A stretch of DNA of 64,000 nucleotides, taken from contig NZ_JAHEOJ010000026.1 in NCBI RefSeq assembly GCF_018595715.1, positions 62,001 through 126,000 of the forward strand, read 5' to 3'. The notes under the pieces are model-generated. The model saw nothing but the letters and a program-made list of their open reading frames with translations. It was not told the origin of the DNA and did not search any database. This stretch comes from Glaciecola sp. XM2 (lineage in GTDB: Bacteria > Pseudomonadota > Gammaproteobacteria > Enterobacterales > Alteromonadaceae). Of the stretch, positions 29,528-41,118 are shown in pieces. A program made the translations under genes and the position numbers. The first letter of the stretch is position 1. Each line of letters starts with the position of its first letter.

Positions 29528-29748
29528 AATTTGGACTCTTCCTATTTATGTTTTGAAAATTTCAAACGCCGTTACGCTATTATAGACAGCCTTAAGCGGT
29601 TTCGCGTGCATTATTTAAGGCCTTTTCATGTCCTAAGTGTGCAGCGCACAGAATTAATGTTGCCCAAAATAAATCAAGCTGAATTATCCACCCAATTCAT
29701 TTATACTACGCGCCTTTAAATTTGTGCATTTTTTAAGCTAGGTAGACA

Positions 29749-31197
29749 ATGACCGTTAAACAATTCGACCCTAAACAGACCACCACGCTCAAATCACCGA
29801 GTAACGCATTGGGCGAAATGGCTAAGCAAAGCTCAGAGCATGGCGAATTAATTGATGTCAGAATGCAAGAAAGCGGCGCTAAAATCGGCTTTGTCAGTTT
29901 AGGTTGCCCTAAAAACCTAGTGGATTCTGAGCGCATTTTAACCCAGCTTCGCACCGAAGGTTACGATGTCGTTCCTACCTACAACGACGCCGAACTTGTG
30001 ATTGTAAACACCTGCGGTTTTATTGATTCGGCAGTGCAAGAATCCTTAGACACCATTGGAGAAGCGTTAGCTGAAAATGGCAAGGTGATCGTAACAGGTT
30101 GCTTAGGCATCAAAGAAGATGAAATTCGTGAAGTGCACCCCAACGTACTTTCTATCACAGGCCCTCATGCTTATGAGGAAGTGGTGTCGCAAGTTCATGA
30201 ACACCTTCCAAAGCCAGTACACAATCCGTTTTTGCATTTGGTGCCCGATCACGGTATCAAACTGACCCCAAAGCACTTTGCATACTTGAAAATATCAGAA
30301 GGTTGTAACCACCGCTGCACATTTTGCATCATCCCATCAATGCGCGGCGATTTGGTCAGCCGTCCGGTAGGTGATGTACTAGGCGAGGCCAAACGATTAA
30401 AAGCCGCGGGCGTTAATGAATTGCTCGTGATCTCACAAGATACCAGTGCATATGGGGTCGATGTTAAATACAAAACCGATTTCTGGGATGGCATGCCGGT
30501 GAAAACCCACATGCAGCAGTTGTGTGAACAACTAGGTAAACTGGATATTTGGGTACGCTTGCATTATGTATATCCTTATCCCCATGTCGATGACCTTATC
30601 CCCCTCATGGCGCAAGGTAAAATACTCCCGTATTTAGATATTCCATTTCAGCATGCCAGTAAACGTATTTTACGATTGATGAAACGCCCTGGCAGCGCAG
30701 ATAGAACCGTTGAGCGCATTCGCAAATGGCGCGAGATCTGTCCAGACTTGGTCATCCGCTCAACCTTTATCGTTGGCTTCCCCGGTGAAACCGAAGAAGA
30801 ATTCGAAGAGTTACTTACCTTCTTGCGAGAAGCTCAGTTAGACCGCGTAGGTTGCTTTAAATATTCTCCCGTAAAAGGCGCCACCGCAAACGCTCTGCCA
30901 GGACACGTGAGTGAAGATGTCAAAGAATCTCGCCTGCAACGCTTTATGCAAGTGCAGTCTGAAATCAGCTACCAGCGCCTACAGGCAAAAATTGGTAATG
31001 AATACAACGTTGTCATCGACAACATCGATAGCGAAGGCGCTACCGCAAGAAGCTTTGGTGAAGCCCCTGAAATAGACGGCATTATTCATATAAACGACGT
31101 TCATGACCTGACAGTGGGTCAACGCGTATGGGTTGAAATTATCCATACTGATGAGCACGATATGTGGGCGGTGTTAAGCGAAGAACAAGACGCTTAA
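29749..31197 (+). CDS. rimO: ribosomal protein S12 methylthiotransferase RimO
   Basis: Radical-SAM enzyme that adds a methylthio group to Asp88/89 of ribosomal protein S12. It has a UPF0004 domain ([17 protein letters not shown] from about residue 44), the radical-SAM cluster CNHRCTFC, and a C-terminal TRAM domain. The rest is close to E. coli RimO (441 aa). The 482-aa frame carries about 35 extra N-terminal residues; an in-frame Met about 15 codons before the conserved block is an alternative start. Confidence 0.97.
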   Translation: MTVKQFDPKQTTTLKSPSNALGEMAKQSSEHGELIDVRMQESGAKIGFVSLGCPKNLVDSERILTQLRTEGYDVVPTYNDAELVIVNTCGFIDSAVQESLDTIGEALAENGKVIVTGCLGIKEDEIREVHPNVLSITGPHAYEEVVSQVHEHLPKPVHNPFLHLVPDHGIKLTPKHFAYLKISEGCNHRCTFCIIPSMRGDLVSRPVGDVLGEAKRLKAAGVNELLVISQDTSAYGVDVKYKTDFWDGMPVKTHMQQLCEQLGKLDIWVRLHYVYPYPHVDDLIPLMAQGKILPYLDIPFQHASKRILRLMKRPGSADRTVERIRKWREICPDLVIRSTFIVGFPGETEEEFEELLTFLREAQLDRVGCFKYSPVKGATANALPGHVSEDVKESRLQRFMQVQSEISYQRLQAKIGNEYNVVIDNIDSEGATARSFGEAPEIDGIIHINDVHDLTVGQRVWVEIIHTDEHDMWAVLSEEQDA

Positions 31198-31219
31198 CCA
31201 ATATATACAAGGCATCTAA

Positions 31220-32119
31220 GTGTCACAAAAAATCACGTTACTTGATGGCGGTATGGGACAAGAGCTTTTAAGTCGAAGCACTCGGCCCGTCACTAGCCTT
31301 TGGTCGGCCGACATCATGTTAAATGAACCTGAACTGGTGCGCGACCTTCACAGTGACTTTATAAAAAGTGGCGCGCGCGTCATCACGTTAAATACCTATA
31401 CAGCCACACCAGAGCGTTTAACCCGTGAAAACGAAATGGCAAATATTGGCAAGCTGCATCAGTCAGCCATGCGCGCCGCCCTTGATGCAAGAGATAACGC
31501 TATGTGCGACGGTGTGCGCATTGCCGGCTGTTTACCTCCACTAGTGGCAAGCTATCGGCCAGAGGTGTCATTGTCGTTTGACCAAGCCCTACCAAGCTAT
31601 CAACGTCTAGTTGCGCTACAAGAGCCTGCGAGCGACCTCTTTATATGTGAAACCATGGCCACGATTGCTGAAGCCTCTGCAGCTTGTCATGCAGCGCGTG
31701 ATGCAGGCAAATCCATTTGGGTTGCATTCACTGTCAGCGATACCGATGCTGGTGCACTGCGCAGTGGCGAATCAGTGCAAGATGCGGTGAACGCGGTTCA
31801 ACAATATAAACCTGAGGCAATCCTGCTCAATTGTAGTCAGCCAGAAGCCGTTGATGCGTCATGGCGCGGGTTATCGCTGGCAACGCAAGCGATTGGCGCG
31901 TATGCAAACGGTTTTAAATCGGTCAGTGATTTGCATCCCGGTGGAACCGTTGAAAACATGGAAACGCGCGAAGACTTAGGCCCATCCCGATACGCAAAAC
32001 ATGCCCTTAACTGGATCAAAAACGGTGCTTCTATCGTGGGTGGATGCTGTGAAATAGGCCCAAAACATATTGCATATCTGCACCAAGCGCTGTTGGCGCA
32101 AGGGTATGAATTAAGTTAG
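31220..32119 (+). CDS. homocysteine S-methyltransferase-family protein
   Basis: Cobalamin-independent methyltransferase of the Hcy_methyl (MmuM/BHMT) family. It begins ITLLDGGMGQELLSR, has the zinc-binding cysteine LLNCSQPEA and the terminal pair GGCCEIGPKHI. Length 299 aa (E. coli MmuM 310). The methyl donor (S-methylmethionine or other) cannot be told. Start GTG, 22 nt after rimO, possibly co-transcribed. Confidence 0.9.
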   Translation: MSQKITLLDGGMGQELLSRSTRPVTSLWSADIMLNEPELVRDLHSDFIKSGARVITLNTYTATPERLTRENEMANIGKLHQSAMRAALDARDNAMCDGVRIAGCLPPLVASYRPEVSLSFDQALPSYQRLVALQEPASDLFICETMATIAEASAACHAARDAGKSIWVAFTVSDTDAGALRSGESVQDAVNAVQQYKPEAILLNCSQPEAVDASWRGLSLATQAIGAYANGFKSVSDLHPGGTVENMETREDLGPSRYAKHALNWIKNGASIVGGCCEIGPKHIAYLHQALLAQGYELS

Positions 32120-32187
32120 GTCTGTTGCATCACCCGATGCAAACGGCGGTTCTATCCACGATACTAGGCGCCCGGCGCAAAGCCCCT

Positions 32188-32952
32188 TTACTGAGCGTTT
32201 AGCTTCGCAAGATCTTCTGGCGTGTCTACACCATGTGGTGGCGCGTCAACCGCTTGTGCGACATGAATCGAATAGCCGTGCTCTAACACGCGCAATTGCT
32301 CCAATGACTCGCAGTACTCCAGTGCACTGCTGCGCATCTGACCAAACTTAGTCACAAACTCAGCGCGGTATCCATAAATACCAATGTGACGAAAATAATC
32401 ATAAGACAACTTTTCAAGCGTCAAGCCATGACTCTCACTGACTTTCATGTCTGCGCGTGGATAAGGAATTGGCGCGCGAGAAAAATAAAGCGCTTTGTTA
32501 TGCTCATCTTTAACCACTTTCACAATATTCGGATTCAGCACATCTTCAGGTAAGGTAATGGGAAAACACAAGGTGGCCATGGGGTAATGCGTAAACTGAG
32601 CGAGGTTATCGGCGACCTGGCGAATATTGGTGGGCGGAATAAAGGGTTCATCACCCTGTACGTTAATAACAATCTCTTGATTATCGATTTTTCGCAGTTC
32701 AATCACCTCTGCAATACGCGTTGTACCCGAGTCATGATCAGAGGATGTCATGCATACGTCTGCACCAAATCCTTGGGCGGCTTGTTCTATTGAAGCATCG
32801 TCTGTGGCCACAATCACTTGCCGCGCACCCGCTTCTAAAGCGCGTTCATATACATGTTGGATCATCGGCTTGCCCTGAATAAGCGCCAAGGGTTTGCCGG
32901 GGAATCGACTCGATGCAAAGCGAGCAGGAATAACAACGGTAAAATCAGTCAT
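32188..32952 (-). CDS. kdsB: 3-deoxy-manno-octulosonate cytidylyltransferase (CMP-Kdo synthetase)
   Basis: Activates Kdo with CTP for LPS inner-core synthesis. It has [16 protein letters not shown] at the N-terminus and [12 protein letters not shown] with the catalytic acidic residues. I chose ATG at 32952 (254 aa; E. coli 248) over a ten-codon extension, because [11 protein letters not shown] aligns with homologues. It overlaps the ycaR stop by 8 nt, so it is translationally coupled and last in the comEC-msbA-lpxK-ycaR-kdsB run. Confidence 0.97.
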   Translation of the reverse strand: MTDFTVVIPARFASSRFPGKPLALIQGKPMIQHVYERALEAGARQVIVATDDASIEQAAQGFGADVCMTSSDHDSGTTRIAEVIELRKIDNQEIVINVQGDEPFIPPTNIRQVADNLAQFTHYPMATLCFPITLPEDVLNPNIVKVVKDEHNKALYFSRAPIPYPRADMKVSESHGLTLEKLSYDYFRHIGIYGYRAEFVTKFGQMRSSALEYCESLEQLRVLEHGYSIHVAQAVDAPPHGVDTPEDLAKLNAQ

Positions 32953-33181
32953 GTGCTTTGACCGATTCAAATTCTTCAGCACTCATGGTGCGGCTTTCGC
33001 TTTCTAAAAGCACAGGAATACCGTCTTCTATGGCATAGGCTAAGCGGTCAAATCGACACACTAGCTCTTGCTTTACCGGCGTATTTTCATCAGTTGAATC
33101 AGACGGCACATCATGCAGTACAAGCTGGCCTTTACATGTTGGGCAAGCGAGAATGTCTAAAAGCTTTTTATTAAATGCCAT
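32945..33181 (-). CDS. ycaR: Trm112-family small protein YcaR
   Basis: Small Trm112/UPF0434 protein, usually about 60 aa; here 78 aa. [14 protein letters not shown] matches the family's CPxC start, then an insertion of about 15 acidic residues ([10 protein letters not shown]) precedes [20 protein letters not shown]. The ycaR-kdsB neighbourhood is conserved with E. coli. Function unproven; possibly a protein-partner module. Confidence 0.92.
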   Translation of the reverse strand: MAFNKKLLDILACPTCKGQLVLHDVPSDSTDENTPVKQELVCRFDRLAYAIEDGIPVLLESESRTMSAEEFESVKAHD

Positions 33182-33225
33182 CTTCAGTCCTTATTGGATA
33201 ATTACCACGTGGGTGGGTGTGCATA

Positions 33226-34230
33226 TTATACATCTAGTTTTGCACACATATACTCATAAAATGTTTTCGGCAGCTTTGCGTCAACCCGAAGGTACCAAGC
33301 GTTTTGTTCCGCAAACGAGGCGCATTTTACGGCATCTTTTTCGGTCATCAAAACGAAGTCTGCCTTGGGCATGTCAGTGGGCTTAAATTGATGATGGTCA
33401 GCAAAGGCCAAGCTCTCACTGACTTCAATGCCCGAGGCATTTAAAGTATCAAAGAAGCGCTGTGGATGCCCTATTCCGGCTAATGCAACAACCCTAGCCT
33501 CGCTCGAAAACAGACTCAAGCCTTGCGCCAGGCTGATTTGCTCATGGGTTTTAACGTTAACCCAAGCACTGGGCAATAGCTGCATTTGAGCGATATCGGT
33601 AGATACCTTGCTAAGTGCCGCCTGCGTGTGGGGTTGTTCCCCATTATACACAATGTAATCGACGCTATTTAACCGAGCAACAGACTCTCTTAGCGGTCCC
33701 ATAGGCAACAAATACCCATTACCCACGCCGCGCCCATCCATTACGCAAAGCTCAATATCTCTTTGCAAGGCGTAGTGTTGCAAACCGTCATCGCACAATA
33801 ACACTTGTGCGTGGGTATGCTGCTCAATAAACGCAGCGCCTCTGGCGCGTTTAGGGTCAATCACCACAGGGATATTTAAGCGCCTAGCAATCAGTGCAGG
33901 CTCATCACCAACATCGTGCGGGTCATCATCACCTTGCAGTAAATATGGAAACTGTGTTTGAGTACCGCCATATCCACGCAATAGCACCGCACACGAAACA
34001 CCTTTAGATAATAAGTGTTCGGCTAGTGCGATAACGGTAGGTGTTTTACCATTACCACCCACCGAAATATTGCCCACAATAACGACTTTGAGCGAGCTTT
34101 TGTAACTTGGCAACACATGCAGTTTAAACAGCAGGCGACGCAAATGGCTCAGAGTATAAAACAACATCGTGAATGGCAGTAGCACCCATACCCAAGCCCT
34201 GCCCTTATACCATGCGTACTGCAAAGACAT
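33226..34230 (-). CDS. lpxK: tetraacyldisaccharide 4'-kinase
   Basis: Inner-membrane-associated kinase that phosphorylates the lipid A precursor to lipid IVA. N-terminal membrane-associated segment (YKGRAWVWVLLPFTMLFY); Walker A in GNISVGGNGKTP (about residues 53-64); DDGLQHYALQRD is the family's acidic region. Length 334 aa (E. coli 328). It starts 8 nt after the msbA stop. Confidence 0.97.
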   Translation of the reverse strand: MSLQYAWYKGRAWVWVLLPFTMLFYTLSHLRRLLFKLHVLPSYKSSLKVVIVGNISVGGNGKTPTVIALAEHLLSKGVSCAVLLRGYGGTQTQFPYLLQGDDDPHDVGDEPALIARRLNIPVVIDPKRARGAAFIEQHTHAQVLLCDDGLQHYALQRDIELCVMDGRGVGNGYLLPMGPLRESVARLNSVDYIVYNGEQPHTQAALSKVSTDIAQMQLLPSAWVNVKTHEQISLAQGLSLFSSEARVVALAGIGHPQRFFDTLNASGIEVSESLAFADHHQFKPTDMPKADFVLMTEKDAVKCASFAEQNAWYLRVDAKLPKTFYEYMCAKLDV

Positions 34231-34238
34231 ATAGTGAC

Positions 34239-36020
34239 TTAACCTGAAAACTGCATTTTATGAAGCTGCGCATACATACCGTCTGCATCGAGCAAGCTTT
34301 GGTGGGTCCCTGTCTCAATAATCTCACCATCTTCCACGACCAAAATAATATCCGCCGACTCAATCGTAGAGAGACGATGGGCAACCACGATGCTGGTGCG
34401 GGTCTTTTGCAATTCGTCGAGCGCAGATTGAATAAATTTCTCTGACTCGGTATCAAGTGCCGAAGTGGCCTCGTCTAATATGAGAATCGGGGCATCTGCC
34501 AGTATCGCGCGTGCAATGGCAATACGTTGGCGCTGACCACCTGAAAGCATTAGGCCATTTTCGCCGACTAAGGTATCGAAACCCTCCGACTGTTTGGCGA
34601 CAAAATCGGTGACGTGTGCAATATCAGCCGCCCGAATAATATCATCACGGCTCACCTCACCTTCTTTTCCGTAGGCGATATTGTTAGCGATGGTATCGTT
34701 AAATAGGGTGACCTGCTGCGAAACCAAGGCAAACTGCTTCCTTAGGCTACGCAGTTTGATGTCTTGAATATTATGTCCATCAATACTAATCACGCCCTCG
34801 TTGGGCGCATAAAAACGGGTTAACAAGTTTGAGAGCGTGGACTTTCCGCTACCAGATCGCCCTACAAGGGCAACAGTTTGGCCGGGTTTGACGTTGAGGT
34901 TTACACGCTTCAGCGCAGGCTCTTTTTTAGTAGGATAGGTAAACGTGACGTTTTCAAAACTAATCTGACCGCTGGCTTTATCGAGTTCTATAACGCCGTT
35001 ATCTTGCTCATCTTGATTGTCGAGTATTTCAAAAATACTCGCGCACGCGGCCATTCCTTTTTGAAATTCAGTATTCACCGTGGTTAGCTGCTTTAATGGC
35101 TTAAGTAGCATCACCATACACACTACAACATTAATAAATATTCCTGCGGTGAGCTTTTCAATCATCGCCGGTGTACTCGAAGCAAATAAAACAAAGGCCA
35201 AGGCAACAGAAGCGATAATTTGAATGCTCGATACGCTGAGTATTTGCGAGGTCACTAACTTCATTGTTTGTAAGCGGTTTTGATTGTTGCGCTGTGCAAA
35301 ACGTTCAGATTCTAGCGCTTGCCCGTCGTGCATTAACACCACTTTATGACCTTTCACGGCCTGCTCAATAGACGTGGTCAATGAACCCATGGCCTGCTGT
35401 ATAGCCTGACTTACCTTTCTAAATCGCTTGCTCACAAAAGATACAATGACGGCCACTAGCGGTCCAATCAATAAAAATATCAGCGACAGTTCCCAAGAAT
35501 AGTAGAACATCGCCCCTAACAATCCAATCACCAGCACCCCTTCCCGAACAAGGGTTAACAACGCTTTTCCAGAGGCGTGTCGTACTTGCTCTGTGTCATA
35601 AATGATTTTAGAAATGAGCGTTCCGCTGCTGTTGTGATCGTGAAATTCAATGGGCAAGTGTATGTATTTTTCAAACAACTCTTGGCGCATTTTCATCACG
35701 ATTTTTGTGCCAATGTATTCTAGGGTATATGAACCCATGAAATTAAAAATACCGCGCAGCACAAATAACGGCACAATAAAGTAGGCCGCCATTTGCAAAT
35801 AGGCATAGTTACCGTTGTTTAAACTATCGTCGATTAAGGGTTGCAGCTGCATAAATACGAAGGTATCTACTGACGAATATCCCACCATGCCTAAAATCGC
35901 CACAGCGAATAATACTTTGAAGGGCTTTAAGTATGTTAGAAAGCGTCGAATGATAGGCTTATTAACAGCGCGCTCCTGAGATACTGAACTATCTATTGAC
36001 TGTTGCTCCGTCAGACTCAT
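34239..36020 (-). CDS. msbA: lipid A flippase MsbA
   Basis: ABC half-transporter moving core-lipid A across the inner membrane. An N-terminal six-helix transmembrane domain precedes a C-terminal ATPase domain with Walker A VGRSGSGKST, signature LSGGQRQRIAIARA and Walker B ILILDEATSALD. Length 593 aa (E. coli 582). ATG with GGAG about 4 nt upstream. Directly upstream of lpxK, as in most Gammaproteobacteria. Confidence 0.97.
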   Translation of the reverse strand: MSLTEQQSIDSSVSQERAVNKPIIRRFLTYLKPFKVLFAVAILGMVGYSSVDTFVFMQLQPLIDDSLNNGNYAYLQMAAYFIVPLFVLRGIFNFMGSYTLEYIGTKIVMKMRQELFEKYIHLPIEFHDHNSSGTLISKIIYDTEQVRHASGKALLTLVREGVLVIGLLGAMFYYSWELSLIFLLIGPLVAVIVSFVSKRFRKVSQAIQQAMGSLTTSIEQAVKGHKVVLMHDGQALESERFAQRNNQNRLQTMKLVTSQILSVSSIQIIASVALAFVLFASSTPAMIEKLTAGIFINVVVCMVMLLKPLKQLTTVNTEFQKGMAACASIFEILDNQDEQDNGVIELDKASGQISFENVTFTYPTKKEPALKRVNLNVKPGQTVALVGRSGSGKSTLSNLLTRFYAPNEGVISIDGHNIQDIKLRSLRKQFALVSQQVTLFNDTIANNIAYGKEGEVSRDDIIRAADIAHVTDFVAKQSEGFDTLVGENGLMLSGGQRQRIAIARAILADAPILILDEATSALDTESEKFIQSALDELQKTRTSIVVAHRLSTIESADIILVVEDGEIIETGTHQSLLDADGMYAQLHKMQFSG

Positions 36021-36116
36021 TTTACTCCAAAATACAATAATGTAGGGCGCTTATACTGATTAGAACGCGCTCGCTTTACTTAATGGCGAAAGTATACCGA
36101 TGTATCTTACTTTTCG

Positions 36117-38438
36117 CTAATCCGGAGTTTTATAATACCATCGATTATACATATCGTCTCTGTAGGTGCGCATGCGTACTTCATTCTCGCCTAATGCAAA
36201 CTCAACTGCACCTTGCTTACCTGTTTGCACTGTATAGCTTCCTTGTTGCACGTAGCGATTAAAAACATCGCGATGGGGATGTCCCCAACGGTTGGCATAC
36301 CCTGCAGTAAAAACCACATATTGGGGTGAGACTGCATTTACGAATGCAGGTGTCGACGATGAATTGCTTCCATGGTGAGGTGCAATCAGTATATCTGCCT
36401 TAAGATCAGCTTCGCTAGCCACTAAGGAGGCCTCGACCGATTGTTCAATATCGCCAGCAAACAAAATACGATGGCCATTTACATGCAGCATAATAACGCA
36501 ACTATGGTTATTTTCATGCCCGCTTTGCGGTGACAGTGGCCAAATAATATCCGCTGTAATATCGTCTTGAAAAAAGCGCTTAGAACGCACACACGCGTCC
36601 GCAGGCGTATATATGTTATTGATAGCGATACTATCTTTTAAGGCTTGTAGCCCGCCAGCATGATCATTATCTAAATGGCTTAAAAATAATGTATCGATTT
36701 GGATCATGCCGGTTTGCTTGAAATACGGCAGCAATACCGACTCTGCCATCGAAAACCCAGATGGAAACGCAGGCCCTGTATCGAAAAGCATCACGGTGTT
36801 TTTGTGTTTCAATAACGCTGATGTACCCTGCCCTACATCAAACACCAGTAGCTTGCTCGTCGGATCACGACTCCCCGTTAGCGAGCATACAAAGGCAAGC
36901 CCGAACAAGACAATTAGCATGCGTTTTTGTGGCCAAAACGGTGTGAGTACCAATAAAGTTACTATCACAAGCAGCAACATGTGATACGAATTTAAAGAAG
37001 GTATTAGCGTGATATGTGGAAAGGACTCATGAAACACAGCGACGGCCTGCTCACTTAACATACTGACGCCATGCATGACTTTGAGGGCTGCGAACATTGC
37101 CAGGTTTGCGAATTCATATAGCCACACATAGGGCAGTCCCAACAACATAAAAAAGCTGCCTAACAAACATAGCGGCACCAGCACTAAACTCACCCATGGC
37201 ACAAGGAGAAGGTTCGCAAACAGCGCAAAAATAGGCAGCTGACCAAATATAAAAAATGTAATAGGTGCGGTAATCAGCGATAACCATATCTGTAAATAGG
37301 CTGTGTAGCGAAAGACAGTCCAAACATTTTGCTTTTTAGGCAGCGGGTATCGCCAAGTGAATGCCCAAATACTCAGCACGGCTAAAAAACTAAACCAGAA
37401 ACTTACGCTTAAGATTGAAAAGGGAAATAGCACAAAAAAGATGACCAACAATCGCAAAAAAATACTCGATAACCGCCAATATGCTTGCACCAACGTCAGA
37501 TACGCCAATAACATAAATGAAATAAGCGCTCGCAGTACGGGCACTTGAAAGCCTGCTAGATAAGCATATACAACGCATAACACGCACGCGCCTAGTAGGG
37601 TGAATTTACTAATGTGAATTTGACGCAAGCCCCCTACATAAGAACCAAGGGCTACTGGTCGACGAAGCAGTAACAAGATATAACCGCTCACAATCCCTAA
37701 ATGCATTCCAGATATGGCAAATAGATGCGCCGTGCCGGTCACTTGTAACAACGCCCAATCGTCGTCACTCAAATCCCCTCTGTAACCAAAGCTAAGGGCT
37801 TGTAACCATCGCCCTTGCTCAAGCGACAAGCTATCGAGTGTATTAATACTCTGCTGTCTTAAGCTGATTGCATCGTTTAATAATGCATTGCTTACGCTTG
37901 TAATAACCGCGCCCGTTGCAACAATATTATGACTGGCTAACCACGTTTGATAATGAAAAGAATGTGGATTTGCCGCGCCGTGGGGGGCTTTTAGTTTAAC
38001 TAATAAACGATACTTGTGACCTTGCTGCGGGTGAAATTGAGGGGCATGCCAAGACAATCTTACTTCAGGTGAACGCATTGTAGTATGCTTTCCTATTTTC
38101 GTTAGGCGCATCGTAAAACGAACGGGAGCAGCGAGGTTTTGACCTTCAGCGATATCTGACGGTGGAGATGAGGCGCTAACAACAACGCCTTCAATGATTA
38201 CATTTTGTTGGAAGACTGAACTATCGATTTGGCCGCTGTCATACCAATGTCCCATGGAAGCTGCCCAAGCAAACCCGAATAATGCCCCCAGCATAACTGC
38301 CGATAACGAATAAATAAGCATCAGCACAATTAATACAATGGTCATAATTATCAGTGAAACATCAGGTAAATTAGGCCATAATGCGCTGGTTAAAAAAATG
38401 CTGATAAAAGCGGTAGCCGCTTTGTCTATGGAAGTCAC
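36117..38438 (-). CDS. comEC: ComEC/Rec2-type DNA uptake channel
   Basis: Polytopic membrane protein for transport of transforming single-stranded DNA. It contains a DUF4131/Competence region with many hydrophobic helices (HLFAISGMHLGIVSGY) and a C-terminal metallo-beta-lactamase-like domain with LSHLDNDHAGG and IAPHHGSNSSS. Length 773 aa fits (E. coli YcaI 754). Start GTG with GAGG upstream. Precedes msbA as in E. coli. Confidence 0.95.
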   Translation of the reverse strand: MTSIDKAATAFISIFLTSALWPNLPDVSLIIMTIVLIVLMLIYSLSAVMLGALFGFAWAASMGHWYDSGQIDSSVFQQNVIIEGVVVSASSPPSDIAEGQNLAAPVRFTMRLTKIGKHTTMRSPEVRLSWHAPQFHPQQGHKYRLLVKLKAPHGAANPHSFHYQTWLASHNIVATGAVITSVSNALLNDAISLRQQSINTLDSLSLEQGRWLQALSFGYRGDLSDDDWALLQVTGTAHLFAISGMHLGIVSGYILLLLRRPVALGSYVGGLRQIHISKFTLLGACVLCVVYAYLAGFQVPVLRALISFMLLAYLTLVQAYWRLSSIFLRLLVIFFVLFPFSILSVSFWFSFLAVLSIWAFTWRYPLPKKQNVWTVFRYTAYLQIWLSLITAPITFFIFGQLPIFALFANLLLVPWVSLVLVPLCLLGSFFMLLGLPYVWLYEFANLAMFAALKVMHGVSMLSEQAVAVFHESFPHITLIPSLNSYHMLLLVIVTLLVLTPFWPQKRMLIVLFGLAFVCSLTGSRDPTSKLLVFDVGQGTSALLKHKNTVMLFDTGPAFPSGFSMAESVLLPYFKQTGMIQIDTLFLSHLDNDHAGGLQALKDSIAINNIYTPADACVRSKRFFQDDITADIIWPLSPQSGHENNHSCVIMLHVNGHRILFAGDIEQSVEASLVASEADLKADILIAPHHGSNSSSTPAFVNAVSPQYVVFTAGYANRWGHPHRDVFNRYVQQGSYTVQTGKQGAVEFALGENEVRMRTYRDDMYNRWYYKTPD

Positions 38439-38465
38439 TTAGGCCTCATTGTGTAACGTACTGAT

Positions 38466-38993
38466 ATGCCAAGAAAGTTTATTCAACGGCTTTTGCCGGA
38501 TCATAAGAAAGTGAAAGAGACCAGGTCATTACGCATGTTTGGCGCGCTCTTGCATGATCCTAACTTATGGCATTTAAACCGCCGCTCAGCAAAAGGTGCC
38601 TTTGGCCTTGGATTGTTTTTTGCATTTTGGCCTGTTCCATTTCAAATGGTGTTATCAGCAGCTGTCGCTATCCCACTTCGCGTCAACCTACCTTTATCCA
38701 TCGTGACATGTTGGATATCTAATCCCTTTACTATGCCGCCATTATTTTACGGTGCTTATTTGGTTGGTAGTACTGTACTTGGTACTGAAATGTCGCCGTT
38801 TTCTTTTGAGTTAAGTTGGGCATGGCTTATTGACTCGATTGGCACAAAAGGCCCTGCATTTTTATTGGGGTGTTTGATTTGCTCTGTGGTTGCGGGATTA
38901 ATTGGGTACTTTGGGCTAGATTGGGTTTGGCGTTGGTCAGTGAGCAAGGCTTGGCGTAAACGTCGCGGTGCCATTGAGTTTAAAGACCAATAA
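38466..38993 (+). CDS. DUF2062 membrane protein
   Basis: Membrane protein of 175 aa with three or four hydrophobic segments. The N-terminus (RKFIQRLLPDHKKVKE) and the GAFGLGLFFAFWPVPFQM block identify DUF2062. Function unknown. It is divergent from comEC with 27 bp between starts, a pairing common in related genomes. Confidence 0.88.
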   Translation: MPRKFIQRLLPDHKKVKETRSLRMFGALLHDPNLWHLNRRSAKGAFGLGLFFAFWPVPFQMVLSAAVAIPLRVNLPLSIVTCWISNPFTMPPLFYGAYLVGSTVLGTEMSPFSFELSWAWLIDSIGTKGPAFLLGCLICSVVAGLIGYFGLDWVWRWSVSKAWRKRRGAIEFKDQ

Positions 38994-39086
38994 CACGCGC
39001 TTCGACAAGGGAACACCATGATTGAAATCACAAGGCATAGATAAGTATTTACCCTCTAAGATTGAGGAAAAACACCTCACATACTC

Positions 39087-41111
<2,025 letters not shown>

Positions 41112-41118
41112 TTAACTA

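Noticed and set aside
32125-32142. TTGCATC / GATGCAA hairpin between the homocysteine methyltransferase gene and kdsB
   Set aside because: Short stem with no T tract on either strand, so no support as a terminator. It may still be a weak structural element.
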